Assembly: GCF_036075115.1 (NCBI RefSeq)
Contig: NZ_CP107958.1
Span: 3,100,001 to 3,164,000 of the forward strand
Direction: 5' to 3'
From: Streptomyces sp. NBC_00377
GTDB lineage: Bacteria > Actinomycetota > Actinomycetes > Streptomycetales > Streptomycetaceae
Length of the DNA: 64,000 nt
Made by a program: the position numbers and the translations under genes. This document shows positions 18,401 through 26,443 of this stretch, one piece after another. Under the pieces are notes generated by a model that worked only from the letters and a program-made list of their open reading frames with translations, was not told the DNA's origin and searched no databases. Each line of letters opens with the position of its first letter. Positions within the stretch are counted from its first letter, which is position 1.

Positions 18401-19702
18401 TTACTCTCCTTCAACCCGCATGATGCTGGCGACACCCCGCACGGTGTCGAGCTTGCGCAGCGCCTCGACGGTCCCGGTCAGGGAGGCGTCGGACGCGCGG
18501 TGGGTGACGACGACGAGGGAGGCCTCGCCGTCGCTGTCCTGCCGTCCTTGCTGGCGAACCGTATCGATGGACACCCCGTGCTCGGCGAACACGGTCGCCA
18601 CCTGGGCGAGAACACCCGGTTTGTCGGCGACGTCCAGGCTGATGTGGTAGCGCGTGACGACGTCGCCCATGGGCGACACCGGCAGGGCGGCATACGCCGA
18701 CTCGCCGGGCCCCGTTGCCCCGCTGAGCCGGTTGCGGCAGACGGCGACGAGGTCGCCGAGCACGGCTGAGGCGGTGGGAGCACCACCGGCGCCGGGACCG
18801 TAGAACATGAGCTGCCCGGCCGCGTCGGATTCCACGAAGACGGCGTTGTAGGCACCGCGCACCGAGGCGAGCGGGTGGGTCAGCGGAATCATCGCGGGGT
18901 GCACGCGCGCGGTGACGGAACCCCCGTCGGCCGCCCGCTCGCAGATGGCGAGCAGTTTGATGGTGCAGCCCATCTCCCTGGCGGAGCCGAAGTCGGCCGC
19001 CGTCACCTCGGTCATGCCCTCGCGGTAGACGTCGTCGAGGCGCACGCGTGTGTGGAAGGCGATCCCGGCGAGGATGGCGGCCTTGGCGGCCGCGTCGAAG
19101 GCCTCGACGTCGGCGGTGGGGTCCGCCTCGGCGTACCCCAGGGCGGTGGCCTCGTCGAGGGCTTCCTGATATCCGGCGCCGGAGGAGTCCATCTTGTCGA
19201 GGATGAAGTTCGTGGTGCCGTTGACGATCCCGAGCACCCGGTTGACCTTGTCCCCGGCGAGGGACTCACGGAGCGGCCGGATCAGCGGAATGGCGCCGGC
19301 GACGGCAGCCTCGTAGTAGAGGTCCTTGCCGTGTCCGTCGGCGGCGGCGTGCAGCGCGGCGCCGTCCTGGGCGAGCAGCGCCTTGTTCGCCGACACGACG
19401 GACGCGCCGTGCTCGAAAGCGGTGGTGATGAGCGTACGAGCGGGCTCGATGCCTCCGATGACCTCGACGACGACGTCGATGTCACCCCGTTTGACCAGGG
19501 CGGTGGCGTCGGTGGTGACGAGGGCGGGGTCGATGCCCTCCCGGACCCGGGACGGCCGCCGGACCGCCACCCCGGCCAGTTCCACGGGGGCCCCGATCCT
19601 CGCGGCCAGGTCGTCGGCGTGCGTCGTCATGATGCGCGCCACCTCTGAGCCGACCACTCCACAGCCCAGCAGCGCCACCTTCAGCGGACGCGTACGCATC
19701 AT
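18401..19702 (-). CDS. hom: Homoserine dehydrogenase with C-terminal ACT domain
   Basis: A 433-residue NAD(P)-dependent enzyme reducing aspartate semialdehyde to homoserine. The Rossmann motif LLGCGVVGSEV is at the N terminus, the catalytic domain has NGTTNFIL, and a C-terminal ACT domain (DKPGVLAQVATVFAEHGVS) implies feedback control by threonine. Two adjacent ATG codons (19702 and 19699) follow GAGGT; the second has the better 6-nt spacing, while the first gives the remembered MMRTRPLKV start. A large leader hairpin lies upstream. Confidence 0.96.
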   Translation of the reverse strand: MMRTRPLKVALLGCGVVGSEVARIMTTHADDLAARIGAPVELAGVAVRRPSRVREGIDPALVTTDATALVKRGDIDVVVEVIGGIEPARTLITTAFEHGASVVSANKALLAQDGAALHAAADGHGKDLYYEAAVAGAIPLIRPLRESLAGDKVNRVLGIVNGTTNFILDKMDSSGAGYQEALDEATALGYAEADPTADVEAFDAAAKAAILAGIAFHTRVRLDDVYREGMTEVTAADFGSAREMGCTIKLLAICERAADGGSVTARVHPAMIPLTHPLASVRGAYNAVFVESDAAGQLMFYGPGAGGAPTASAVLGDLVAVCRNRLSGATGPGESAYAALPVSPMGDVVTRYHISLDVADKPGVLAQVATVFAEHGVSIDTVRQQGRQDSDGEASLVVVTHRASDASLTGTVEALRKLDTVRGVASIMRVEGE

Positions 19703-19749
19703 CCGACCTCGTCTCCTCATACCGTCTACGGATGTTTCCGGTTGCCCCA

Positions 19750-19798
19750 GTCTCACTCACCGGACCGGAGTTTCTATCCCTGGTCCGGATCGTGAGAC
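19750..19798 (-). promoter_or_regulatory. Extended hairpin in the hom leader
   Basis: GTCTCAC-tca-CCGGACC (19750-19766) pairs with GGTCCGG-atc-GTGAGAC (19782-19798): two perfect 7-bp stems broken by a symmetric 3-nt bulge, with a 15-nt loop. It ends about 48 nt upstream of the hom start on the minus strand and about 180 nt past the lysA stop. No U-tract follows. It may be a lysA terminator or a regulatory leader for hom-thrC. Confidence 0.5.
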
Positions 19799-19976
19799 AT
19801 CTATTTCATTTTCGCGAGGGCGGCAGACAGGAGATCTTGCACCCTGTTCCACCGGCTCCCGTCAATCGCCGGCCGGCGGTCCGTCGGCCCTTTCACCGGC
19901 GTTCCGACCGCCCTTTCCGGCGCCCTTCTTCCGGCAATTCCCGGGCGCTTCTTTCCGGTCCTTCCGTCCCCTGCGC

Positions 19977-21368
19977 TCAGCCGACGTCGAGCCGCAGCAG
20001 ATCCTCCTCGGTCTCCCGCCGCACGATGACCCGCGACTCCCCGTCGCGCACCGCGACGACGGGCGGCCGCAGCACATGGTTGTAGTTGCTGGCCATGGAC
20101 CGGCAGTACGCGCCCGTGGCCGGTACGGCGATCAGGTCACCCGGTGCCAGGTCGGCGGGCAGGAACGCGTCCTTCACGACGATGTCGCCGCTCTCGCAGT
20201 GCTTGCCGACGACCCGGGCGAGCATCGGCGCGGCCTCGGAGGTCCGGGAGACCAGCGCGACGCTGTACTCCGCGTCGTACAGCGCGGTGCGGATGTTGTC
20301 CGACATCCCGCCGTCGACGGAGACGTACGTGCGCAGCCCGTCGAGGGGCTTGATGGTGCCGACCTCGTAGAGGGTGAAGGCGGTCGGCCCGACGATCGCG
20401 CGCCCCGGCTCCACGGAGATACGGGGAGTGCGCAGACGGGCGCTCTCACACTCACGGGTGACGATCTCGGTGAGCGCCTTGGCGATCTCGTGCGGCTCAC
20501 GCGGATCGTCGTCGCCGGTGTACGCGATCCCGAGGCCACCGCCGAGGTCGATCTCGGGCAGCTCGACGCCGTGCTCGTCACGGATGTCCTTGAGCAGCCC
20601 GACCACCCGGTGGGCGGCGACCTCGAAGCCGGACATGTCGAAGATCTGGGACCCGATGTGCGAGTGCAGTCCGATGAGTTCCAGCCCGTCGAGCTGAAGG
20701 GCCCGCCGGACGGCTTCCGCCGCCTGTCCGCCCGCGAGCGGAATCCCGAACTTCTGGTCCTCGTGCGCGGTCGCGATGAACTCGTGCGTATGGGCCTCGA
20801 CGCCGACGGTGATACGGATCTGCACACGCTGCCGCTTGCCGAGGGACTGCGCGACATGGGCGACGCGCACGATCTCCTGGAAGGAGTCGAGGACGATCCG
20901 CCCGACCCCCGCGTCGATGGCACGGCGGATCTCGTCGACGGACTTGTTGTTGCCGTGGAACGCGATGCGATCGGCGGGCATGCCGGCGGAGAGGGCGGTG
21001 GCGAGCTCGCCGCCCGAGCAGACGTCGAGGTTGAGCCCCTCCTCGTGCAGCCACCGCACGACGGCCCGGGACAGGAACGCCTTGCCCGCGTAGAACACGT
21101 CGGCGTCGGCCCCGAAAGCGGTACGCCAGGCCCGGGCCCGGTCCCGGAAGTCGGCCTCGTCGAGGATGTAGGCCGGGGTGCCGTGCTGCTCGGCGAGGGT
21201 GGTGACGTCGACACCGCCCACGGTCAGCACGCCTTCGGCGTCGCGGGTGACGGTGTGCGCCCAGACCTTCGGGTGCAGGGCGTTGAGATCGGTGGGCGGG
21301 GCGGAGTAGTGCCCCTCCGGAAGGACGTCGGCGTGGCGGGGCCCGGCGGGGTGGGCGGAACGGCTCAT
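19977..21368 (-). CDS. lysA: Diaminopimelate decarboxylase
   Basis: A 463-residue fold-type III PLP enzyme making L-lysine from meso-diaminopimelate. The PLP lysine lies in ADVFYAGKAFLS; GGGLGIAY and EPGRAIVG bind the cofactor phosphate; a CESGD motif at the C-terminal barrel contributes to the active site across the dimer. It starts 15 nt downstream of the ArgRS-like gene, so the two are probably co-transcribed. The neighbourhood with hom, thrC and thrB groups the aspartate-family pathway. Confidence 0.97.
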   Translation of the reverse strand: MSRSAHPAGPRHADVLPEGHYSAPPTDLNALHPKVWAHTVTRDAEGVLTVGGVDVTTLAEQHGTPAYILDEADFRDRARAWRTAFGADADVFYAGKAFLSRAVVRWLHEEGLNLDVCSGGELATALSAGMPADRIAFHGNNKSVDEIRRAIDAGVGRIVLDSFQEIVRVAHVAQSLGKRQRVQIRITVGVEAHTHEFIATAHEDQKFGIPLAGGQAAEAVRRALQLDGLELIGLHSHIGSQIFDMSGFEVAAHRVVGLLKDIRDEHGVELPEIDLGGGLGIAYTGDDDPREPHEIAKALTEIVTRECESARLRTPRISVEPGRAIVGPTAFTLYEVGTIKPLDGLRTYVSVDGGMSDNIRTALYDAEYSVALVSRTSEAAPMLARVVGKHCESGDIVVKDAFLPADLAPGDLIAVPATGAYCRSMASNYNHVLRPPVVAVRDGESRVIVRRETEEDLLRLDVG

Positions 21369-21383
21369 CTTGGGCGTGCTCTC

Positions 21384-22544
21384 TCAGAGATGGTCGGGTG
21401 CGTCGATGCCGAGCAGGGACAGGCCGCCGGCCAGCACCACCCCGGCAGCTTCGGCAAGCGCGAGCCGGGCACGGTGGGCGGCCGAGGGTTTCTCCTCACC
21501 ACGGGGAAGGACAGTGGGAAAAAGAGGGGCCACGGCATCGGCGACGACGAGAAGATGCCGGGCGAGCCGATCGGGAGCGCGATGCGTCGCGGCCGCGGCC
21601 AGGACGCGGGGATGGTCGGCGAGAGCGAACCCGAGCACACGCAGGTCCTGCGCAGCTCTGGTGTCCCGTGGTTCCCCGGGATCCCCGGGGTCTCCGCGTT
21701 CATCACGGTATGCGGTTTCGCCGAGACCTCCGGGGAATCCGGGATCTGCGGGGAATCCGGGATCTCCGGGGTGGGCGTCGAATCCCAGATCGGCGGCGTT
21801 GCGGCTGAGCGCCCGGGCACGGGCATGGGCGTAACGGACCCGGAAGAGCGGATTGCCCTCACGCTGGGCGAGGTGCTCGCCGGTGATACGGGGCCGGTCA
21901 TGAGCCGCGGGATGGAGCAGGGCCCAACGACCGGCGTCGCGACCGAGAGCGGCCGGGTCCTCCGGACCCGCGGGGACGGGCCGCACATCCACCTCGACAG
22001 GGGCGGACGACTCGGGCATGCCGTACACGTCGACCTCGGCGCCGAGCACCTCGGACCACTCCGGCTCGGGGCGCGCCGCGCAACCGGTGCGGACCAGGAC
22101 TCCCTGGGAGCGCAGCACACGGGCCACGGCATCCATGAAGACGACGGCACGGACCTCGTGGGGGGCGTGGAGCCGCACGACCTCCCCGGTGGGACGATCG
22201 GCGTACCCGTACCGCGCCCCGCTCCGCAGGATCTCCCGCACGAGCCCGGCCGAGGCCTCACCCCGCCGCAGGCTGATGTTGAGGAACCCGGGCCCGGTGA
22301 CGACGACCTCGCTGACGCCGACGGCGCCGAGGAGATACGGCCGCAGCACCTCGGCGACCCGCTTCGGGGGCTGCCCGGCCGGCCGCGCGAGCTGGAGGGC
22401 GATGTTGGTCGCGTAGTCCCCGCACCCCCCGGGCCCCGGAGCGGTGACAACGGCCCGCCCCGGCACATCCACCCGCAGCTCCCCGTCGTCGACAGCACGA
22501 CGCACCGCGCGCAGCACGGTACGGGAGAGCTCGACAGGGGTCAC
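21384..22544 (-). CDS. ArgRS-like protein lacking the aminoacylation core (DALR domain protein)
   Basis: A 386-residue protein in the position occupied by argS in M. tuberculosis (argS-lysA-thrA-thrC-thrB-rho). The N-terminal 110 residues resemble the ArgRS additional domain, with GDYATNIALQLAR and VTGPGFLNISL. The C-terminal part (NPLFRVRYAHARA onward) resembles the DALR anticodon-binding helical domain. The catalytic Rossmann domain is shrunken and carries neither HIGH nor KMSKS signatures, so charging activity is not expected. Between them lies a collagen-like run of GDPG repeats near residue 285. A full argS must exist elsewhere. It might bind tRNA-Arg, but its role is unknown. Confidence 0.85.
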   Translation of the reverse strand: MTPVELSRTVLRAVRRAVDDGELRVDVPGRAVVTAPGPGGCGDYATNIALQLARPAGQPPKRVAEVLRPYLLGAVGVSEVVVTGPGFLNISLRRGEASAGLVREILRSGARYGYADRPTGEVVRLHAPHEVRAVVFMDAVARVLRSQGVLVRTGCAARPEPEWSEVLGAEVDVYGMPESSAPVEVDVRPVPAGPEDPAALGRDAGRWALLHPAAHDRPRITGEHLAQREGNPLFRVRYAHARARALSRNAADLGFDAHPGDPGFPADPGFPGGLGETAYRDERGDPGDPGEPRDTRAAQDLRVLGFALADHPRVLAAAATHRAPDRLARHLLVVADAVAPLFPTVLPRGEEKPSAAHRARLALAEAAGVVLAGGLSLLGIDAPDHL

Positions 22545-23002
22545 GGCCCAAGCCTAGGGGAGGAGGGGGGTGGGCAGGCGACCCGGTTTGCCAAGGGTCC
22601 GGGATGTGGACGGTGGGAGGAGAGGCGGGGAGGGCGGGGAGACGGGGAGTCGGGGGCGCGGCGGGGATGTCGGGTACGCAGAGACGACGGTCGCCGACTG
22701 CGGAGTGCCGACTGCCGGCCACACCCGGGCGAGGCCCGTACAGGCGGTGATGGGTTACGTCCCGAGGGAAGCGCTCACCAGGGACGCGTCGCACGGCGTG
22801 CAACGCGTCAGGCCCTGTCGGCCCCGTCAGGCCCCGTCGGGCTCCGTCAGGCCCCGTCAGGCCCCGTCGGGCTCCGTCGGGCTCCGTCAGGCTCCGTCGG
22901 GCTCCGTCGGGCTCCGTCGGGCTTGAGGATGACGTCGGAAGGGTGCCCGGAGGACGCCGGGGGCCGCCGGGACGACGCCGACGCCCATGGAAACCTGTCG
23001 GC
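22545..23002. other. 458-nt gap between the ArgRS-like gene and a small plus-strand gene
   Basis: The left part (22560-22700) is G-rich, with runs such as aggagggggg. The right part holds the 10-bp tandem array listed separately. Divergent promoters must lie here, but I cannot identify them. No coding region is convincing. Confidence 0.5.
22811..22922. repeat. 10-bp tandem repeat array, about 11 copies
   Basis: Units vary between GCCCCGTCAG, GCCCCGTCGG and GCTCCGTCGG with single-base changes. The copies follow one another without spacers and end at 22922. The array is outside genes. It is probably a slippage-prone minisatellite useful for strain typing. Confidence 0.8.
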
Positions 23003-23215
23003 ATGGATACGTTCACGGCCCGGCTGGAGGGCGCATGGGACTGGTGGTCCGCCGCCAAGCTGTCCGGAATCTATGCGATCGGCGAACAGGGCGAGATATG
23101 GATGACACAGCTCCGAGAAGGCAGGACCCCACCGGAAAACGACATCGCCCGGGCAGAGGGTTTCCTGACCGGCCCAGGGTCGATCGAGGATCTGGAACTC
23201 TTCTTCTACGACTGA
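23003..23215 (+). CDS. Small conserved-looking hypothetical protein (70 aa)
   Basis: Begins MDTFTARLEGAWDWWSAAKL and ends in an acidic LELFFYD. It is soluble, with two Trp-rich segments and no membrane helix or signal peptide. Third-position G/C bias is moderately kept, and the protein reads as a compact folded domain. I do not recognise the family. It lies convergent with the response-regulator gene and faces away from the ArgRS-like gene. Confidence 0.6.
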   Translation: MDTFTARLEGAWDWWSAAKLSGIYAIGEQGEIWMTQLREGRTPPENDIARAEGFLTGPGSIEDLELFFYD

Positions 23216-23319
23216 ACGGCTGAACGGCCGAACCCATGAACACCTGACGGCAGTCTCGCCTCGATCCCAGCGGGCCAGCCGGCCGGAAGAACCCCAGCGG
23301 CACCCATGGCGAGACGGCT

Positions 23320-23841
23320 CTAATCGGCCCGAGGACCGGCGATCGGCCCCCCGCCTTTCCCCACCCCTACGCCTTCTTCGACTCCGAGGACGGTCCGCCC
23401 CACCTCGACAGCCCCGAGCCCCATCCCGAGCTCCAGCCCGCCCCCGCCCTCACGGTCCACCGCTCCCCCGCGCTCCAGCAACTCCCTAACGACGGAGACG
23501 AGTTCGGCGGGATCGAAGGGCTTGGCAAGGAATGCGTCGACGCCGACCTCGAGCCCGGCCTCGACCTCGTACTGCGTACAGGCGCTGATGACCACAAGGG
23601 GAAGATCACGCGTCCGCGGATCCGCGCGCAGCCGAGCGGCAGTCCGCATGCCGTCCAAACGGGGCATGACCACATCGAGGGTCACGAGATCGGGCTGCAC
23701 CTGATGAACGACATCCAGACACTCGGCACCATCGGACGCGGTCACGACCTCGATGCCCTCCAGCTCGAGATTGACCCTGATCAGCTGCCGGATGACCTTG
23801 TTGTCGTCCACAACAAGCACCCGACCCGACGCGCCCGGCAC
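23320..23841 (-). CDS. Single-domain (CheY-like) response regulator
   Basis: A 173-residue receiver protein. The acidic pocket is Asp12/Asp13 (VLVVDDNKVIRQL), the phosphoacceptor is Asp56 in VTLDVVMPRLDG, and the conserved Lys is in AFLAKPFDP. There is no DNA-binding or output domain; the last 45 residues are a Gly/Val-rich tail. No kinase is adjacent. S. coelicolor is remembered to have a similar orphan receiver beside tRNA-Arg. I chose the GTG at 23841 (MPGASGRVLVV) since the upstream extension is low-complexity. It could be a phosphorylation-gated partner-binding protein. Confidence 0.85.
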   Translation of the reverse strand: MPGASGRVLVVDDNKVIRQLIRVNLELEGIEVVTASDGAECLDVVHQVQPDLVTLDVVMPRLDGMRTAARLRADPRTRDLPLVVISACTQYEVEAGLEVGVDAFLAKPFDPAELVSVVRELLERGGAVDREGGGGLELGMGLGAVEVGRTVLGVEEGVGVGKGGGPIAGPRAD

Positions 23842-24073
23842 AACTCGAGAGTAGGTCCGGACCGGCCACCGCGTCCGGGTTTTCCCCACTTCCACCCCAG
23901 GCGAGCACCCCACCCCCCTCCCCCGACCCACGCGCGGACACCGGCACACCTCTCCCGACCCGTACGGGCGACTCCGCACCCACCCTCGACCACGCAGAAA
24001 CCCGTTCATGAACACCCCGGGCGAGCTGGTAGTGTTCTACCCGTCGCCGCGAGCAACACCTCCCGACCGACAC

Positions 24074-24145
24074 GCCCCCGTAGCTCAGGGGATAGAGCAA
24101 CGGCCTCCGGAGCCGTGTGCGCAGGTTCGAATCCTGCCGGGGGCA
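24074..24145 (+). tRNA. tRNA-Arg, anticodon CCG
   Basis: GCCCCCG pairs with CGGGGGC as the acceptor stem, with GCTC/GAGC as the D stem. ACGGC-CTCCGGA-GCCGT is the anticodon arm (CCG reads CGG), and GCAGG-TTCGAAT-CCTGC is the T arm. The discriminator is A145; CCA is not encoded. The gene serves as the attachment site of the island that follows. Its 3' half from 24104 is repeated at 33326. Confidence 0.97.
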
Positions 24146-24150
24146 CCTTG
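24104..24150 (+). repeat. Left attachment repeat (47 bp) overlapping tRNA-Arg
   Basis: Identical to 33326-33372. It starts in the anticodon loop at CCTCCGGAG and runs to CACCTTG, 5 nt past the tRNA end. The element restores the tRNA on integration. Confidence 0.9.
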
Positions 24151-24163
24151 GATCAGGTGCCCA

Positions 24164-24203
24164 AAGACCCCGTCACCAGCGGAAACGCTGAGGCCGGGGT
24201 CTT
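24164..24203 (+). terminator. Terminator of tRNA-Arg
   Basis: AAGACCCCG (24164-24172) pairs with CGGGGTCTT (24195-24203); an inner CAGCG/CGCTG stem is capped by a GAAA tetraloop. It begins 19 nt past the tRNA. Confidence 0.8.
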
Positions 24204-24620
24204 CGCGTATGTGCAGGCAGATGCAGCCCGGAGCGGCCGTATGTCGGCGTCTGTGGACGAGGCGTGGACGGGATCTTGGGGCATCACCGCAGGTGAGGTC
24301 CAGGAAAGGGCGAGGCCCGCACCAACGCCAGGCGCCCCCGCCCGGCACGGAATCATCATGCCGCAAGGGCTACCGGCGGCTGACGAGGAGGACTGCCGGC
24401 ACCTCACCGAGGCCACCAACTCGGAAACGCTTGAAGCGCCTGGGCATCTACTCACCTCCCGGCCGGACCTCCGCGCTGATGGGGCTCTCCACCCACCTGA
24501 CGGCGGCGATCCTCACCTAGTCCTGGGCATCAGCCCCGAGACCGCCACCGCCTGGACCCAGGAAGGAGGCCACTGGGCACGTTACGCGGCCGAGCTTCCA
24601 TGTCGACCACACATTCGAGG
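24204..24620. other. 417-nt gap with a possible recombinase C-terminal remnant
   Basis: No intact gene is visible. The last 110 nt on the plus strand read LGISPETATAWTQEG and then HWARYAAELP. This resembles the C terminus of some actinobacterial plasmid/transposon tyrosine recombinases, and is cut by the IS insertion at 24621. The resemblance is from memory and weak. Confidence 0.35.
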
Positions 24621-25464
24621 CTAGAGGTTGTCCCGTATGGGGTATGAGTTACCCGGTGAGGGCGAGGTTGTGTAGTCGGGCGATGCCGAGCATGGCCTGG
24701 TGAACGCCGTTGCCCTTCAGACGGCAGTCCCGCAGGATCTTCCAGTTCTTCAGTCGGGACAGGGCGTGTTCGACCCGGGCTCGGGCCCGGCGGTGGACGG
24801 CGTTCTCTGCTTCCTGTTGCGGGCTGAGATATGCCTGGCCGCGTCGTCTGCGGTGCGGGATGAGCAGGCCGGTGCCCTGGTAGCCGCCGTCGGCGATGGT
24901 GGGGGCTCCGCGGCAGGCCCGGTCCACGCCGGACTCGGTGAACGCCCGGCAGTCGTTGCGGCTGCCGGGCAGCGGGAGACCGATGGCCACGACAAGGTGG
25001 CTGTTGGCGTCGATGACGACCTGAAGGTTGGTCGAGTAGCGGTAGTTCTTGCTGGAGGCGGCGATGGTGCGGTCGCGGGTGGGCACCAGGGTGCCGTCGA
25101 CGATGTAGACGGTGTCCTTGCGCGGCCGGCGGGCCGGCGAGATCGCCAGCAGCGGTGCAAGGTGATCGAGGATGCGGTCGGCTGCGGACTTCGAGACCCC
25201 AAACAGCGGCGCTACCTGCCGCAACGTGAGGTTCGTGCGCCAGTACGTGGCCACCAGCAATACCCGGTCCTCCAGCGGCAGTCGCCAGGGACGGCCTCGT
25301 TGGACGTCGCCGCCACGACGCCGCACCAAGGCCACCAGCCTGGCGAACTGCACCTCGGTCAGCCCAGAGAACGGCTCGATCCACTTCGGATCATCCGCTG
25401 AGATCACACCACCCATGCCCAGCCAACGCACCAACAGCCCCACCAGTTACGGGACAACCTCTAG
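24621..25464 (-). mobile_element. IS5-family-like insertion sequence, 844 bp
   Basis: Both ends carry the inverted repeat CTAGAGGTTGTCCCGTA: 24621-24637, and its complement at 25448-25464. The CTAG at each outer edge is palindromic, so it may be a 4-bp target duplication with the true repeat AGGTTGTCCCGTA. Between the ends is one transposase gene that fills the element. The element looks complete. Confidence 0.85.
24649..25443 (-). CDS. IS5-family transposase
   Basis: A 264-residue DDE transposase of the single-gene Streptomyces IS5/IS1421-like type. An N-terminal helix-turn-helix (LTLRQVAPLFGVSKSAADR) precedes the DDE core: YIVDGTLVPT holds the first Asp, TIADGGYQGTGLLIPHRR the second, and the C-terminal RARVEHALSRLKNWK segment the Glu with the Y-R-E-like motif. 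The frame is open from within the terminal repeat. The GTG at 25443 is used here; an ATG at 25416 (MGGVISADD) is an alternative. The gene appears intact and may be functional. Confidence 0.9.
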   Translation of the reverse strand: MGLLVRWLGMGGVISADDPKWIEPFSGLTEVQFARLVALVRRRGGDVQRGRPWRLPLEDRVLLVATYWRTNLTLRQVAPLFGVSKSAADRILDHLAPLLAISPARRPRKDTVYIVDGTLVPTRDRTIAASSKNYRYSTNLQVVIDANSHLVVAIGLPLPGSRNDCRAFTESGVDRACRGAPTIADGGYQGTGLLIPHRRRRGQAYLSPQQEAENAVHRRARARVEHALSRLKNWKILRDCRLKGNGVHQAMLGIARLHNLALTG

Positions 25465-25514
25465 GCACGAAAACCGTGTTCGACCGCGGTTCCGACAGGC
25501 TTAGAGTCCAGCCC

Positions 25515-26417
25515 ATGCATGCGGAAAAGCTCAAGCTCTCCTCTCAGAGGTGGATGACAGCGGCGCTCACGGCGTTCTCTCAGGGGGCCGCCTCCCACGA
25601 CTTCGCCGTTCACCACGCAGGGATCGCAGCCGAACACCTGCTCAAGGCCTACCTCTCGTCCCTTCACCCGGCGCTGATAGTCGAGGCCAAGGACTTCGAC
25701 TCGCTGCTTCATGCCACCGGCCATGGCACGCATGCGTCCGCTCCGGCAAGCCGCGCGAAGACGATCGGCCTGGTCGAAGCACATGCCCGAGTGCACAAGA
25801 TCCTTCGCAAGCAAATCCCGGTCGACCAGCGGGCCCTCCTGCCGGTCGCGAACGCCCGCAACGGCGTCGCACACAGCGGAATCCATGACATCGCCGAGGT
25901 CCAGATCGTATTCACCACCTGCCTTCGGCTGATCGATCCGTTGCTCACCGAGTTGGAGATCGACCCGAAGGACTACTGGGGCAGCTATATCTCGCTGCAC
26001 GACAGGCTGATCGAGGAGCAGGCCAAGGCCGTCCGCATCCAGTTGGAGGGCAAGCTCGCCAGGGCGCGAACTCTCTTCGAACAGCGCTACGGACACTTGG
26101 CACCGCAGGAGCGTGAGATTGTCCTGGCGACGATCACGCGGCAGTCCCCGAGATACATGGAGGCGGACCAAGAGAAGCCCTGCCCGGCCTGCGGCTCGAA
26201 GGGCTGGCTCATGGGCGACACCCATATCGACGAGACGAACGAGCCCCTCGTGGTCTTCACGCCCTACGTCTTCGCCTGTTCCGCCTGCGACCTCAATGTC
26301 GAGAGCGAGGAACTATGGGAGCTTGGAGACTTTGCTGAGGAAGTCGTCCTCGACGTGACCGTGGAAGAGTTCTACGTGAACTGGGAGCCCGACGAGGACC
26401 TCTACAGAGACCTGTGA
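25515..26417 (+). CDS. HEPN-domain protein with C-terminal zinc ribbon
   Basis: A 300-residue protein on the opposite strand to most of the island. The N-terminal helical half carries ARNGVAHSG with Arg115 and His120, the RN-x3-H signature of HEPN RNases. A second half has a CPACGSKGW...CSACDL zinc ribbon at about residues 225-260, ending in a very acidic tail. HEPN proteins act as RNases in toxin-antitoxin, abortive-infection and R-M-linked systems. No obvious antitoxin (MNT-type nucleotidyltransferase) is adjacent, so this may be a stand-alone or lineage-specific effector. The ATG at 25515 lies about 50 nt from the IS edge, so the native promoter may be disrupted. Function is inferred from the motif only. 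Confidence 0.72.
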   Translation: MHAEKLKLSSQRWMTAALTAFSQGAASHDFAVHHAGIAAEHLLKAYLSSLHPALIVEAKDFDSLLHATGHGTHASAPASRAKTIGLVEAHARVHKILRKQIPVDQRALLPVANARNGVAHSGIHDIAEVQIVFTTCLRLIDPLLTELEIDPKDYWGSYISLHDRLIEEQAKAVRIQLEGKLARARTLFEQRYGHLAPQEREIVLATITRQSPRYMEADQEKPCPACGSKGWLMGDTHIDETNEPLVVFTPYVFACSACDLNVESEELWELGDFAEEVVLDVTVEEFYVNWEPDEDLYRDL

Positions 26418-26443
26418 CCCTGTCCCTCATTCCGCAGGTTCTG

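Noticed and set aside
19326..23105. 1259-codon plus-strand frame spanning hom, lysA and the ArgRS-like gene
   Set aside because: It opposes three recognisable genes and runs through the 10-bp array; no domain is visible.
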